From: Cenococcum geophilum 1.58 | Lineage: Eukaryota; Ascomycota; Dothideomycetes; Gloniales; Gloniaceae | Reading direction: 5' to 3' | DNA length: 64,000 nucleotides | Assembly (NCBI GenBank): GCA_001692895.1 | Contig: KV748199.1 | Span: 682,001-746,000, forward strand | Shown here: in pieces, positions 43,060-53,229 of the stretch | Numbering within the stretch: the first letter of the stretch is position 1 | Layout: every line of letters begins with the position of its first letter | The notes under the pieces: generated by a model | What the model saw: the letters and a program-made list of their open reading frames with translations, nothing else | What the model was told of the DNA's origin: nothing | The model's database searches: none | Position numbers and translations under genes: made by a program

Positions 43060-45625
43060 TAAGGGCCTGTTTGGTTCTACTGGAGGTATCAGTTTCAAAA
43101 GCTTCACCACACATGCAACCTTACCAAAAGGTGGCGCCGCACTTCAAAACTTACGCATACCCATCTTACCATCAAAAACAATCGATTTCCTAACTTTCAA
43201 GACCTAATTCTCACTGCCTAGCGAGCTAGAGGTGGATTTATTTGTCATTTTACCCCCTTTCCCCTAGCAGAAAATTCTTCTTAGGGGTGGTCCTAGCTTA
43301 TAAGCGAGGCACGGACAGGAACACCAAAACTACGACTACTACTACGAATACCAATAGGGGCTAGTCTTTCTACTACCTTTTAGCCTAATCTCCCCAGAAA
43401 TCTTCTAGTAGGATTAGTAAGGAGAAAGGGTATAAAGATAGTAAAAACTAGAAGCCCCCCTATAAGATATAAAATGCCAAGGCTAAAGTCTAAAAAAAAA
43501 CCTCCTAATAGAAATAAGTGATGAAGATTCTACATCTACTTTTTCTCCCCTTCTCCTTCTCCTGGCCCGTTTAGGACAGAGAAAAAAAGGACATCCTCAG
43601 TCTTCTCCTGAAAGAAAACCAAAAACCTGTAAAAAAGACAAAACCAACGACTACACAGATAGTATGCACAATATACTCTTCTTCCCTTTCTCCAGAGGAC
43701 ATCTATACGAGGCTTAAGAAGCCTAATCCAGGCCTATAGAGGGCTAGAAGAGAAGAGCAAAAGACAAGTTGGACAGCTAGTAGACTATACACACAAATAT
43801 CCTAATAGGAAAAACCCTTTGCAAAAGAAGAAGAAGAAGAAGAAGAGGCAAAAAGAGGTCCTAGAAGGATAGTAGAAGAAGTAAGAGCTCTCCGTAAGGA
43901 GGTAGCTTCTACCAAAAAAAACTTACGCAGAGGACTGAAGAAGGCCTCCCTTCTTCTTCGTCCTCCCTACCCTCCTCATTTCACCACTACTACCTTCTAC
44001 CCCTTCCTCTTCTAAGTAGGGGTTCTACTTCTACTAGAAGTAAGAAAAGCAGCTATAAGAAAGGAAGCTAGTCCTAATTACAAACGAAAAGGACCAACCT
44101 CTAGAACCCTTCTCTATAACGAAATAAAGTCAATTAACTATTGCATTAAACTGCAAGTAAAAAAGCCAGTTTCTAGCGTCTATAGCTAGAACTAAAGAAA
44201 ACAAAAATATTCTTTACAACTACAGAAGAGTATAATGCAGATTCCTAGTCAAATATAGGAGATCTGGCAAAACTGTTTACCTTCAAAGAGAACAAAAACT
44301 AGAACCATGGGTCAAATATAGCCCATGGGGTTCCTACCCCTAACCGTTCTTAAGAGAAGGAGGGCTCTAAGCTTCTAAAAGGAAATTGAGGACTTTTAAT
44401 CCTATAAGGATACAAGGACTACCTAGATGGATCTCATCTAGTGTAAAAAGACACGATCCACAGACTAGATTTGGCTCTATAGTTTTTACTATAGAGAACG
44501 AAGAAAAAAGACAAGAAATCCTCAAGCAAAAAGAGATATTAAAATTGCAGGTACAGCTACTAAGGTAGTAAATACCTCGAAGTCTCTCCTACTACGCAGT
44601 GTATAGCTGCCAAAAATTTGGCCATATAGGAGACAGATGCTTACTAGGGCCTGTAGATATTGTGCCGGCTGCACATCTATCTAAAGACCACTGCTGTCCT
44701 ACTTGCTTAATAAGCCGGCAGGCCTTGCAAGCATACCCACCCCTTCTTTGCATTAATTGTAAAGAAAAACACTTTGCTAATAGTAGAGACTGCGAGAATC
44801 TTAGAGCAGCTAAACTAGTACATAGTACTAGCGTAGAAGACTCTATGGAAGAATAAAATTAATAGGGAGTCTAGAAGGAGGTAGCTCCTACTAGGCTCTT
44901 AGGTTAAAAGACAGTAGAGAGCAAAAGGACAGAAATAAATTGCAAAAGGACAGGGATAGGGGTTAGGATTTCTTACAGTTTTTCTTACCATTTTCTCATT
45001 CCCTAGTAGTTGTAGTATCTTAGTATTTTACTAGGAAACTATAAACTCCTAATTTAGGGGTTTAATAAACTACTAGGACATAGCTACTAGTACATATTAA
45101 GCTGCCTAAGAAAAGGATTTATGTATATAGAACTATAGCGCCATAGCCAAAAGGCTGCATTGCGCAGTATTGTACGTAGTATAATACAACGGATAAAAAA
45201 AAAAATAAAAAAAAAAGGTATCAGTTTCTAAATTGAGGTGGTCGCTTTTGGCGCGTTTTAGTGTAAAATCTTCTGCCGCGTCTAATTGATCAAAGGCCTC
45301 AAAACCACCACGTCAACGTCTTGGCAGAAAGTGGCAGTAGAGGCTCTAGATGGGCCGCGCTCACTAGCGTCCACGAAATGGAGGCTCCAGTTCATTCAAA
45401 TTGTGGTCTCCCCCTATATTTTTCAAACTGACGTTTTTCAGCCGCACCAACAGCCTATTTAGGCAATCGCAGGGGTGTAGGCGCGCCTGCCGAGATGAAG
45501 CTCAGCTGGAGCGATCAGAGCAAGAAATGAAGCTAGAGGAACCAAACGGGAGCGTCAATTCGATATCAGCCCGTTGAGATGACGCCTCCATCTCGCCTCC
45601 AACCGACGAACCAAACAGGCCCTAA
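43060..45625. mobile_element. Harbinger/Tourist-like MITE split by a LINE
   Basis: The terminal inverted repeats are GGGCCTGTTTGGTTC at 43063-43077 and its exact reverse complement at 45608-45622. They are flanked by a TAA duplication (43060-43062 and 45623-45625). A TAA (TWA) target duplication with GGGCCTGTTTGG ends is the hallmark of PIF/Harbinger-derived MITEs. Without the nested LINE (43097-45216) and its duplicated 12 bp, the element is about 430 bp. Past the first 15 bp the arms diverge but keep tggagg. No coding capacity of its own. Confidence 0.85.
43097..45216 (+). mobile_element. Non-LTR retroelement carrying only an ORF1 (gag) remnant
   Basis: About 2.1 kb, ending in an A-rich tail (about 45195-45216). 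It is flanked by a perfect 12-bp duplication GGTATCAGTTTC (43085-43096 and 45217-45228). Interrupted frames show a coiled-coil segment (VEEVRALRKEV at about 43873), an RRM/gag-like segment (SSVKRHDPQTRFGSIVF at about 44430), and zinc knuckles (CQKFGHIGDRC at about 44605, then CPTC and CINCKEKHFANSRDC). Together these mark ORF1 of a fungal I/Tad-like LINE. Frame breaks occur at the join before the knuckles. After the knuckle ORF (stop about 44854), 340 bp of UTR lead to the tail. No endonuclease or reverse transcriptase is present, so it could only have moved by borrowing these. Confidence 0.8.
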
Positions 45626-46688
45626 GCTTTCTTGGAGTCATTTACGAAAATCTGTACGATACTTTCCTAATTTTAGGCTCTCTAGGTTTAGATCGTGGAG
45701 GTCTAGAGGCTCCATAGAACTATATGTATAGATTCCTCGCAGATGGAGTAGGCGAAGGCTCCATCAGATCCATCTACCTGAGAATATGTATCTGTTAGAG
45801 TCGACCATGTAGTCTAGTTTGCATAGATTTTATCTTACAGCTACAGTCACCCACGGCCAATAGGGAAAGAAGTAGTTGGGGCACAATATGGGTATTAAGT
45901 TTCGTAGCTATGCATTCTAGTCATATCATCCCGACGTCGCTAGAGACTAACGAGAAAGGACAGAAAGGACATGAAATCGGACACTGCGGTGATTTACAGG
46001 TCATGACCGAATTCACCATGTTAATTCGGTACAAAGCAATACTTGTTCGTAGCAGCACTTGTTCGTCGTTGTTATCTGAACACTCTTCACTTTTTCTCTT
46101 TCGCCCGGCCTTTGCCTTTCCGTTTCTGTGCTGTGTTCTTGAAGTTTGTTCCCACTTTCCGGACTAGGACTTTCGACCCTTCGAGAGTCCGCAGGATAAA
46201 TATGCAGTATGTTGAGCGACTTGGATCTCCAAAACGTGACTCATTATTCCGCAGATTCTGTGTTTTTTCGGGAAAGTTGTACATAACGCCCCAGTAGCGA
46301 AGATCAAATTCGTATCAGAAGTCATAAGGCAAGCGAAAGCGTGCCAATTAGTAGAAAAGAAGAATCGTGCGCGAGATCGTTAGTTGTGATTGATTAGAGG
46401 CCAACCGAAAACGCCATCGCTAATGCAAGCGTTTCAAAAAAGCTCAAAAGGAAAAGAAGCGACTTAGAGCATCCTTTGTAGCCGTGTTGTGATTAGTCTA
46501 GCACGTGGTCACATACGTAGAGAATAAGCGCTTAGTTCCCTAACTAATAGAAGGTTAGCAGTATACTCATTGATAGGTGGAATACGAAAATTAGAGAAGC
46601 TTGCTTTAGTACAACGTATGGATGCACTTACTTGCTAGATGCTCATCCACAGCTCACAAAAGAAGACCACGAAGGATTATCTTCACTA
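45626..46688. other. Intergenic, nothing recognised
   Basis: A/T-rich flank between the transposon nest and the 3' end of LST8. Short frames only. A Lys/Arg-rich patch near 46420-46480 recalls transposase tails but is too short to assign. Confidence 0.4.
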
Positions 46689-47863
46689 TCATGCACCAAC
46701 CGCGGTATCATTTAGAGCGACGCAAACAGCACCCCGATGATGTCCGTTGTATTGTCTAATGATACTCTGGCTGTTCAGCTCCCACAATCTGGCATAGTGG
46801 TCTGAGCAAGCAGTGACTAGATATGCCGAGTCAGCGCTGAAAGCGCAATCCCATACCCAGCGTTGGTGGCCGTGCAAGGTAGTTTCAAGAGGGAAAGCAT
46901 TTGGATCGCGATCCGCGGGTAGCTGATCTGCCCCAGTGGCATTGTGCGGGTGCGTTGAGTCTACCGACCAGATGCGGGCTGTGTGATCAGCCGAACAAGT
47001 TGCAAGGTGTCGAACATCAGGGGAGAGGAGGACGCGGGTAATGTAGGTTTGATGTGCAACAAATTTGCACACTGGTACAAGTGAGGTTACTTCTTTATGC
47101 TGGATCATACGCCAAACATATACGTTTCCCTGAACACGGCGTAAGATGTCAGTACAAAGACATAACGATCGGAAGTACTCGAGAGGGACGATGCGAGCAG
47201 TAATAGGTAACTCACAGCGTTGTTGCCAGCGCAGAGCATGGAGCCATCGCTAGCAACGGTGACACTAGCGACCGAGATGTCGTCCTCGGGTATGAGCTGA
47301 TGTGAGCACTTGTTCTCACCCAAGTCCCAGATGCGAACATTACCTCCCCGATCACAGCTTATCAGCTCGCCTTGATTCGGGTGGATAACCACGTCGTTGA
47401 CTGGAACGCCGTGGCTGTAGTTCCGTTGAACGCTCCCTGAGCGTGTATCCCAGATCTTGACTGTCCCGTCCTCTGAGCTTGTCACCATCCACTTGCCCTC
47501 ACAGTGGAAGGCGACGCCCGTGATATTGCTTGTATGGCCGTCAAAGGTAAGCACAGCATTGGGGTTGCTAGATTTAATGTCATAGAGCTTAACGGTGTGG
47601 TGCCCTGCAGCGGCAAGGAAGCGTTTGTCGGGGGAGATGCACAGTCGATTCACCTGTGAGTCAGGATGGGGAATGGTGCGAGAGCAAATGCCGGAGAGAG
47701 CCTCCCAGAAGCTACGCGGGCGAGTTAGAGAATAATGGGACAAATATAGGGGTCCGGCGGGAGAGCGTACCGTATTGTGTGATCGTAACCAGCTGTGCAC
47801 TATGTTGGTCAAAGATCTTCAAAACAGCGGAGCATGCTCACCAGTACAGAGTATAACGCTCAT
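46689..47863 (-). CDS. LST8: Lst8 (mLST8/Pop3), TOR-complex WD40 subunit
   Basis: Seven-blade WD40 protein shared by TORC1 and TORC2 that stabilises the kinase domain. Exons on the minus strand are 47863-47842, 47792-47771, 47711-47216 and 47129-46689; introns are 49, 59 and 86 bp. The first two exons are only 22 nt each; spliced they give MSVILCTAGYDHTIRFWEAL, the classic Lst8 start. The product is 326 residues. Family landmarks are YPDSQVNRL-like HPDSQVNRL, GHTSNITGVAFHCEGKWM, SSEDGTVKIWD, HPNQGELISCDRGG, the spliced NNAGNVYVWRM, GHQRWVWDCAFSADSAYL and HHRGAVCVALND at the end. All splice sites are GT-AG and phases agree. A short 3' distance to transposon-derived sequence does not disturb the reading frame. 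Confidence 0.96.
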
Positions 47864-48141
47864 GTTCGCCTTTAGTTCCGCGAGGTTCTGGAGTGGGATT
47901 TGAAGAGAATATCAATGAAGGTGTAAACTGAAAAGATGCAATATATGTGTGAGGTGGCGTGAAAGAAGGCAATGGCCTTCTTTCCAGAAGTCTCGCGTAG
48001 TTTGCTTCACGCAGCGGAAATACGTAACGTTTTAGCCACACCCCAAAACACACTAAAATCAACCAACTTTAGCCTTTTATAACTCTACCCCTGTTAAATA
48101 TATTTAAATAATATTTTAAGTATAGCTGCTTATATATAAAT

Positions 48142-49053
48142 TTATTATATATTTTTAAGTGGTGCCGCTTTAGGGCCCAGGCCCATATAGAGGAGGAAGG
48201 GAGACGCGCAAGAGGTCAGCAAAGACAGCAAGACAGAGAAAGGAGCCAAAGTAGAACACGCAAGAACGCCGGGAAACCATCTACCGCAATGCAATACTGG
48301 TTGGACCAACGCTGGAGAGGCAAATGGGAGTCGAAGGTACAGAGGCTGACTCAGGCAAGACGAACCCAAGCCATAGCATGGTCAACGCCATGGGGGGTAA
48401 ATACCCAAGGGCTCCAAGAAGGCCTAACAAAGGCAGAAAACACAATAGCAACACTCTTAAGAACAGGAATAATAGGACTAAAAGATTGGCTTTACTGGGT
48501 GGGTGTCCCAGTAGGTAGCCCGAGATGCGAATGTGGCTGGCTAAGACAGACACCAAAACACGTAATACTGCTATGCCCCCTACGCACCAATCGAGAAATA
48601 ATGCTCTTAGCAGCTAGCATAGAGAACTATAATACACTGCTCTTAATATAAAAAGGCCTCAAGGCGGTCACCCAGTGGCTTATTAGTTAAAATGTGCTAA
48701 ATCAGTTCCGGGTTGCAAGGGAAATAGTAATAGAAGGCAAGGGGGCGAGCAGCAGGTGCCCCCTAGTAACTCTATAGTAGTAGAGTAATAGTTTGTGATA
48801 CTAGCGCGTCCGTAGGCTTGTTACGGCAGCAGTGGTTCCCAAGGAGGTCAAACAGTAAGGTAGTAGAGCACCATAGGCGACTCGCAGGCGCTAAGCAGGC
48901 GAGTCCCAAAAGGCGGGGAGATGGATCACGGGGTTTTCTCATTTTTCTTAAATAGAGTTTTCTCCCCACATGTAAATAAGGAGTAGTCCGCGTGGGCCCA
49001 ATAGGGATCCGAATCGGACGTTAAGCAATGAATTATTATTATATATTTTTAAG
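48142..49053 (+). mobile_element. 5'-truncated LINE insertion with 18-bp target duplication
   Basis: The insert is 48160-49035, flanked by the perfect duplication TTATTATATATTTTTAAG (48142-48159 and 49036-49053). The frame from 48289 is the C-terminal end of a LINE ORF2: ARRTQAIAWSTPWG, then LTKAENTIATLLRTGIIGL, the Cys/His motif CECGWLRQTPKHVILLC, and after an in-frame TAA the family ending KGLKAVTQWL. Two TAA codons interrupt the tail (about 48650 and 48692). The 3' UTR is about 260 bp and the element ends in ATT-type repeats rather than poly-A. Truncation at the 5' end and target-site duplication are typical of target-primed reverse transcription. The family differs from the poly-A element at 43.1 kb by its 3' end. 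Confidence 0.88.
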
Positions 49054-51328
49054 CTAATATAATAATTTTTTAAAATTAAAATTAAAAATTTTAGTCTTTA
49101 TGTGAGGTGACAGGCTCCGCACCACCCAGCCACGGCACAAACCCCAAAAGGTAAGCGAGTGACTGGCAAGATGCTAGGCACGGCTGTGCAGAACAATACA
49201 TATAGGCGGGGTGACTTGATCAACACATTAACTTTTCTCCTTACTTCCCTTGCACAGAACTCCATATTACCAAAGCCATGCTTCGCTGGCCGCGTGCTTT
49301 AGATACAGAAGATCGTCTACAAGCAGCTTTAACAGCCTAGCGAACAGCAAGTCTCTATAAAAGCGCCGAACCTTATACAAAAGCCTATCACGTTATAGAG
49401 GTCCCTGACAGTTTCACACTAACGTACGCGCAAGCACGGGTGCGTATTTTACAGCCTATATAGCGTATACTAAAGTCTACCTAGTGTATATTAAGGCACG
49501 CAAACTTTAAAGATTAATTTACTAGCCTAATACTATATATAATAAAAATTCCTTATCAGATTTTTAATTTATACTTAGTAAGATAATATATAAAAATATA
49601 AAAAGTATTAAAAAGTATTATTATTCCTAAAACTTCCTAATTAGGAAGGTACAAGAACTTTTGTTAGGGACAGTTACCTTTCCGCCAGCAGCTCCAACTA
49701 AGATATCAAAAATCGACTTTATATAGACTATTATATATATATTTATAGCTTTAAGACTTCTTACTAACGATGCGATAACTTATAATGGCTTCTACTAATT
49801 ATTTACCACCAAATCAGCAGTTTGGCAAATTTTGTTTTTCAAATCGGTCATAACTAGGGTCACCTTCATAACCCCATCACATACGTTAATAGAAGTGGAG
49901 TTATAAAAGATTAGAGTTAGTGGATTTTGGTAGGTGGCTCGACCGAGTGGCTGGTTAACACCGCCAGAGTGCAGTCAGAGCGGGGTCAGAGCGGGTCAGA
50001 GCGGGCTGTGTTCCGAAGGCTAAGCCAGAATCAATCAACACCATCAAAGTATCGTGCCCCTCAATTACCTGCGAACCAAACGAGGTTCCGCGCCGCATCG
50101 ACACAAAAAATGGTCTAAATGTCCCCGGGCTTTTCGATAAGCACAGTGCTCTAGAGGTTGAAAATTTTAATACACTCGAATATATCGAATGCCTGTTGCA
50201 TCACCCGTAGATAGATTCAACATTATGCTCCCTATGTCCTCCTTTGCAATAGGAATCTGTTGCTACAATTTATTGGGTCACGCTGCTTAATAGTATCCTA
50301 ACATTCTAAAGTCAGGTTCATCCCAGGTTTGAACCCGTACCAATATCTAATGGAAGGGTTAAAGAAGAAAAGATTTGCTGCGCGCCTTTGTAAATGCTTC
50401 GTACCTAACTCACAGTTCGCGCTAATGAGCATTCCCACAATGCCTACTGACAATATGACGTTTTTCTCTCCTTCCTCAGACTTCACCTTTCTACCTAGCC
50501 ACACGCGCACCGTGGATTGTTACTTAGAGACTTCTTCTAACACAACTGCTCACATATCAATCAGGACATATACCTTCAAAATCCCCGCAGCGATGTTTGC
50601 TCCAATGTCGTCCAAAGTTGCACGCCCCCGGGTAGTCCTTCCCCCACCCAACGTAAAGTAGGCTTGCAGTCTCACAAGTAGGAGAAAGTTGGGAATAACT
50701 GAGGATAGTTGGGTGAGAGCAAAGGAGGTTGGGTTGTCGTGGTGGAACCAAGCTTTGTTAGCGATGCGCCACATGTAAAGATCCTTGCTCATCAGTAGGA
50801 ACCTGGACAATATAATGTTACGTTGCAGGACTTCTAGAGGCATGACGATTTGAGTTGGTAATTTGGACTTATGTCTCCGAGCCCATACGTACTATATCAT
50901 TGTTCGGAAATCGGCCAGAATGTTAGATATCTGCCACAAGAATTAAACGGAAATGCCAACAGCAAGCAGGGGCAGAAATGCACACCACTCCATAACCTTG
51001 CAACATGGGCAGACCAACCCGTATGAGAAAACAAAAAAACACAGGGGAAGCGGAAGAGAGCGACGTTGTCTGGGCAACGTCAGGTATCATTTCATTGTGA
51101 TCTCCCCCTCATCGGCTGATTCGTTGGCTATTGATCCCATACCCATCAATTCTTTGACTTAAAGAAACGCTTCCTAGCAGCAAAACGCTTCCCGACATAA
51201 TTCCTCTTCCTAGCAAAAAAAACCGACCACGTGAATTCATCCTGCTCCATGTCCGGTGAGCACATAGAAAACTTGAGCCGTTTATACGTGCAAATGGAAT
51301 TAAGAGAGTTTTGGTAGGAGTAATAGTT
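49054..51328. other. 2.3 kb A/T-rich, no supported gene
   Basis: Strongly A/T-rich to about 49.9 kb. A stretch near 49270-49460 (RLQAALTA-like reading with stops) may be transposase debris but cannot be assigned. Three copies of ggtcagagcg lie at about 49973-50005. A frame of 97 codons on the minus strand (50550-50843) has hydrophobic character but no recognisable family or splice context, so it is not called. Confidence 0.4.
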
Positions 51329-53229
51329 CTACTTATCGCTCGCGCCTTCAACTAGTTTCTCAGGTAGGCGGCTGTCAGTGGCAGCCATCAACTTCGGTTC
51401 ATCGACCGTCTCAGACTTCTCTGTTTTCACAGACGACGGAGAATCGGACTTGGAAATTTCTTGACTGCCGCTTACCTGAGAGTTCAAGGACTGAGTGGAA
51501 GTAAATTTGAGGGCCGGTGTCTCTTCGCGCTGATTTCGAGTGACAGGGTTGGAGTCGTGCTTCGCATCGGGAACAGATTCTTTTGGAGCGAATTTGTTAA
51601 CTTGTGACTCTAAATCCTTGTCCTCGTCATCATGGTCAAACATATCACTGTCCGCCGACTCACTATGGCGCTCTGTACCGTCACCAAGCAAAATGATACG
51701 ACCGCCTAACCCACTGTTAGGGCGGAAACGATGGTCCAAATCCATATCGATGTCGTCGGGGCTGTCGTCAATTCGGTGATGCACCCCCGGACCCCTGAAT
51801 TCGGCTAAGACCATTCAAAGAAGTTAGCAAATGTTTTACGCTCTGATAGCATAAGGGATTTGGCGTTCAAGACTTGCCATACTCTGGCGGAGCGCACGGG
51901 CCATCGCCATTTGAGACCCTTGCTGCGACCTCTTTATACCACTGCTCTTTGGTACGCCCTTGAAGGAGGCCGATGATGACCATGGTCATGTTGTCGCACC
52001 CAACCCCACCAGTATCGCTATTTGAAGACAGACAATTGTCCATCATGTTCTCACAGATAGCTGACAATTCCTGCTTAGCTACGATTCCACGTCTAACAAA
52101 TTCAATGACTGCTTGAGAAGACTGGCAGTCCCAGATGCCTGAGTTGGAAGAGTTAGCTAGTTTGGTCGCAACAGCGCAGGAAGTCAACTAACCATCACAG
52201 GCGATGACAAGGAATTCGTCGTCATCATGGAGTTCGTGGATAGAAACATCAGGAAATGCGGTAACAATTTGCTCTTCTGGAGGTAAATCGGCGCTTTTCT
52301 TGAATTCGAAGTCACCAATTGCTCGTGAGAGTGCAAGGTTGCCATTGACACGGCCAAAATCAACAAATCCGCCGGCGTTTTGGATTCTTGCCTTTTCACC
52401 TGCAAGTAGTTAGATCGCAAAAGCTTTTATGTTTTCTTCCCCTAGCTTACCTTCATTCTGCGGTTTGTGGTCGGATGAGAGAGGCTTCGCTCGGCCTTTG
52501 ATGCCCAGCACACTTCGTGAATCGCCAGAGTTTGCCTGCTGCAATTAGCAAAGGTCTAAAAGTCCAAAACCAAGGGACATACCACGTAGATCTTGTTCTT
52601 TGATATGACACCGACCGAAGCTGTACATCCCGAGACCTCTTCCTCATACATAGGATCTAAGAAGAGATGAATCAGCCTCGTAAACATGGCAGCCTAGCTG
52701 GGAACATTCGAGCTCTTACCACTGAGTATAGCTCGGTCCGTCGCGAGGAACCCGTCCTTCAGTGCCTGTTCAATGTTCCCTTGCTTGAAGGCGTCCTGCT
52801 TTGCAACAATCTTGTGAAGGTTCTCGCCTGTGTATATTGCGACCTTGTCGCCCCCGTGTCCGTCATACACGCCAAAAAAGCTGAGACGTTGGTCGGCAGG
52901 CGTCGCAATTTTCTCCCCGTTGCGTTCATCGCTCTCAGCTTGCATGTCTAGAACGCAAGCGTGCGCATCCTCCATGCTGATACGCCACCCTTGCATCGAA
53001 GAAACCCCGAAAATGAGTGTTTCACCTTCTCCATTTTGTGATTTCTGGTAAATACAACAGTTAGTAAGGCGCACGATTTAACAGAGGAGTTAAAACATCG
53101 ATCGGCGTCATTCCCGGTGAGGCCGCTGGCGGAGTGAACATTGAACGTAATTGGTTATAGCGAGGGTGGGGGAGCAAAGTTAGACGAACTCACCTTCTCA
53201 ACCACCGGCTCCGAGAGAGTCTGACCCAT
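51329..53229 (-). CDS. PP2C protein phosphatase, Ptc2/Ptc3 type
   Basis: Mg/Mn-dependent Ser/Thr phosphatase of the type that turns off stress MAP-kinase and DNA-damage checkpoint signals. Exons on the minus strand are 53229-53194, 53044-52720, 52656-52583, 52535-52451, 52399-52193, 52138-51878 and 51804-51329. The product is 487 residues. [12 protein letters not shown] may be N-myristoylated (MG start). Catalytic motifs are [14 protein letters not shown] (about 27-40), [10 protein letters not shown] (metal-binding D about 73), [44 protein letters not shown] and [10 protein letters not shown]. The tail (last about 160 residues) is acidic/Ser-rich. The last intron (51805-51877) uses a GC donor, G|GCAAGT, which alone gives the family join PPEYAEFRGPG. 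The third intron acceptor has two tandem options (GCAGCAG); the one giving YVANSGDS was used. Confidence 0.94.

Noticed and set aside
49270-49460. A pogo-like transposase N-terminus
   Set aside because: A helix-turn-helix-like reading (RLQAALTA) appears, but stops interrupt it and no downstream DDE region can be found, so the family cannot be supported.
50298-50510. Second tRNA-like motif (ggtttgaaccc) near 50.33 kb
   Set aside because: The T-loop-like sequence is not matched by an acceptor stem, D arm or anticodon arm at proper spacing.
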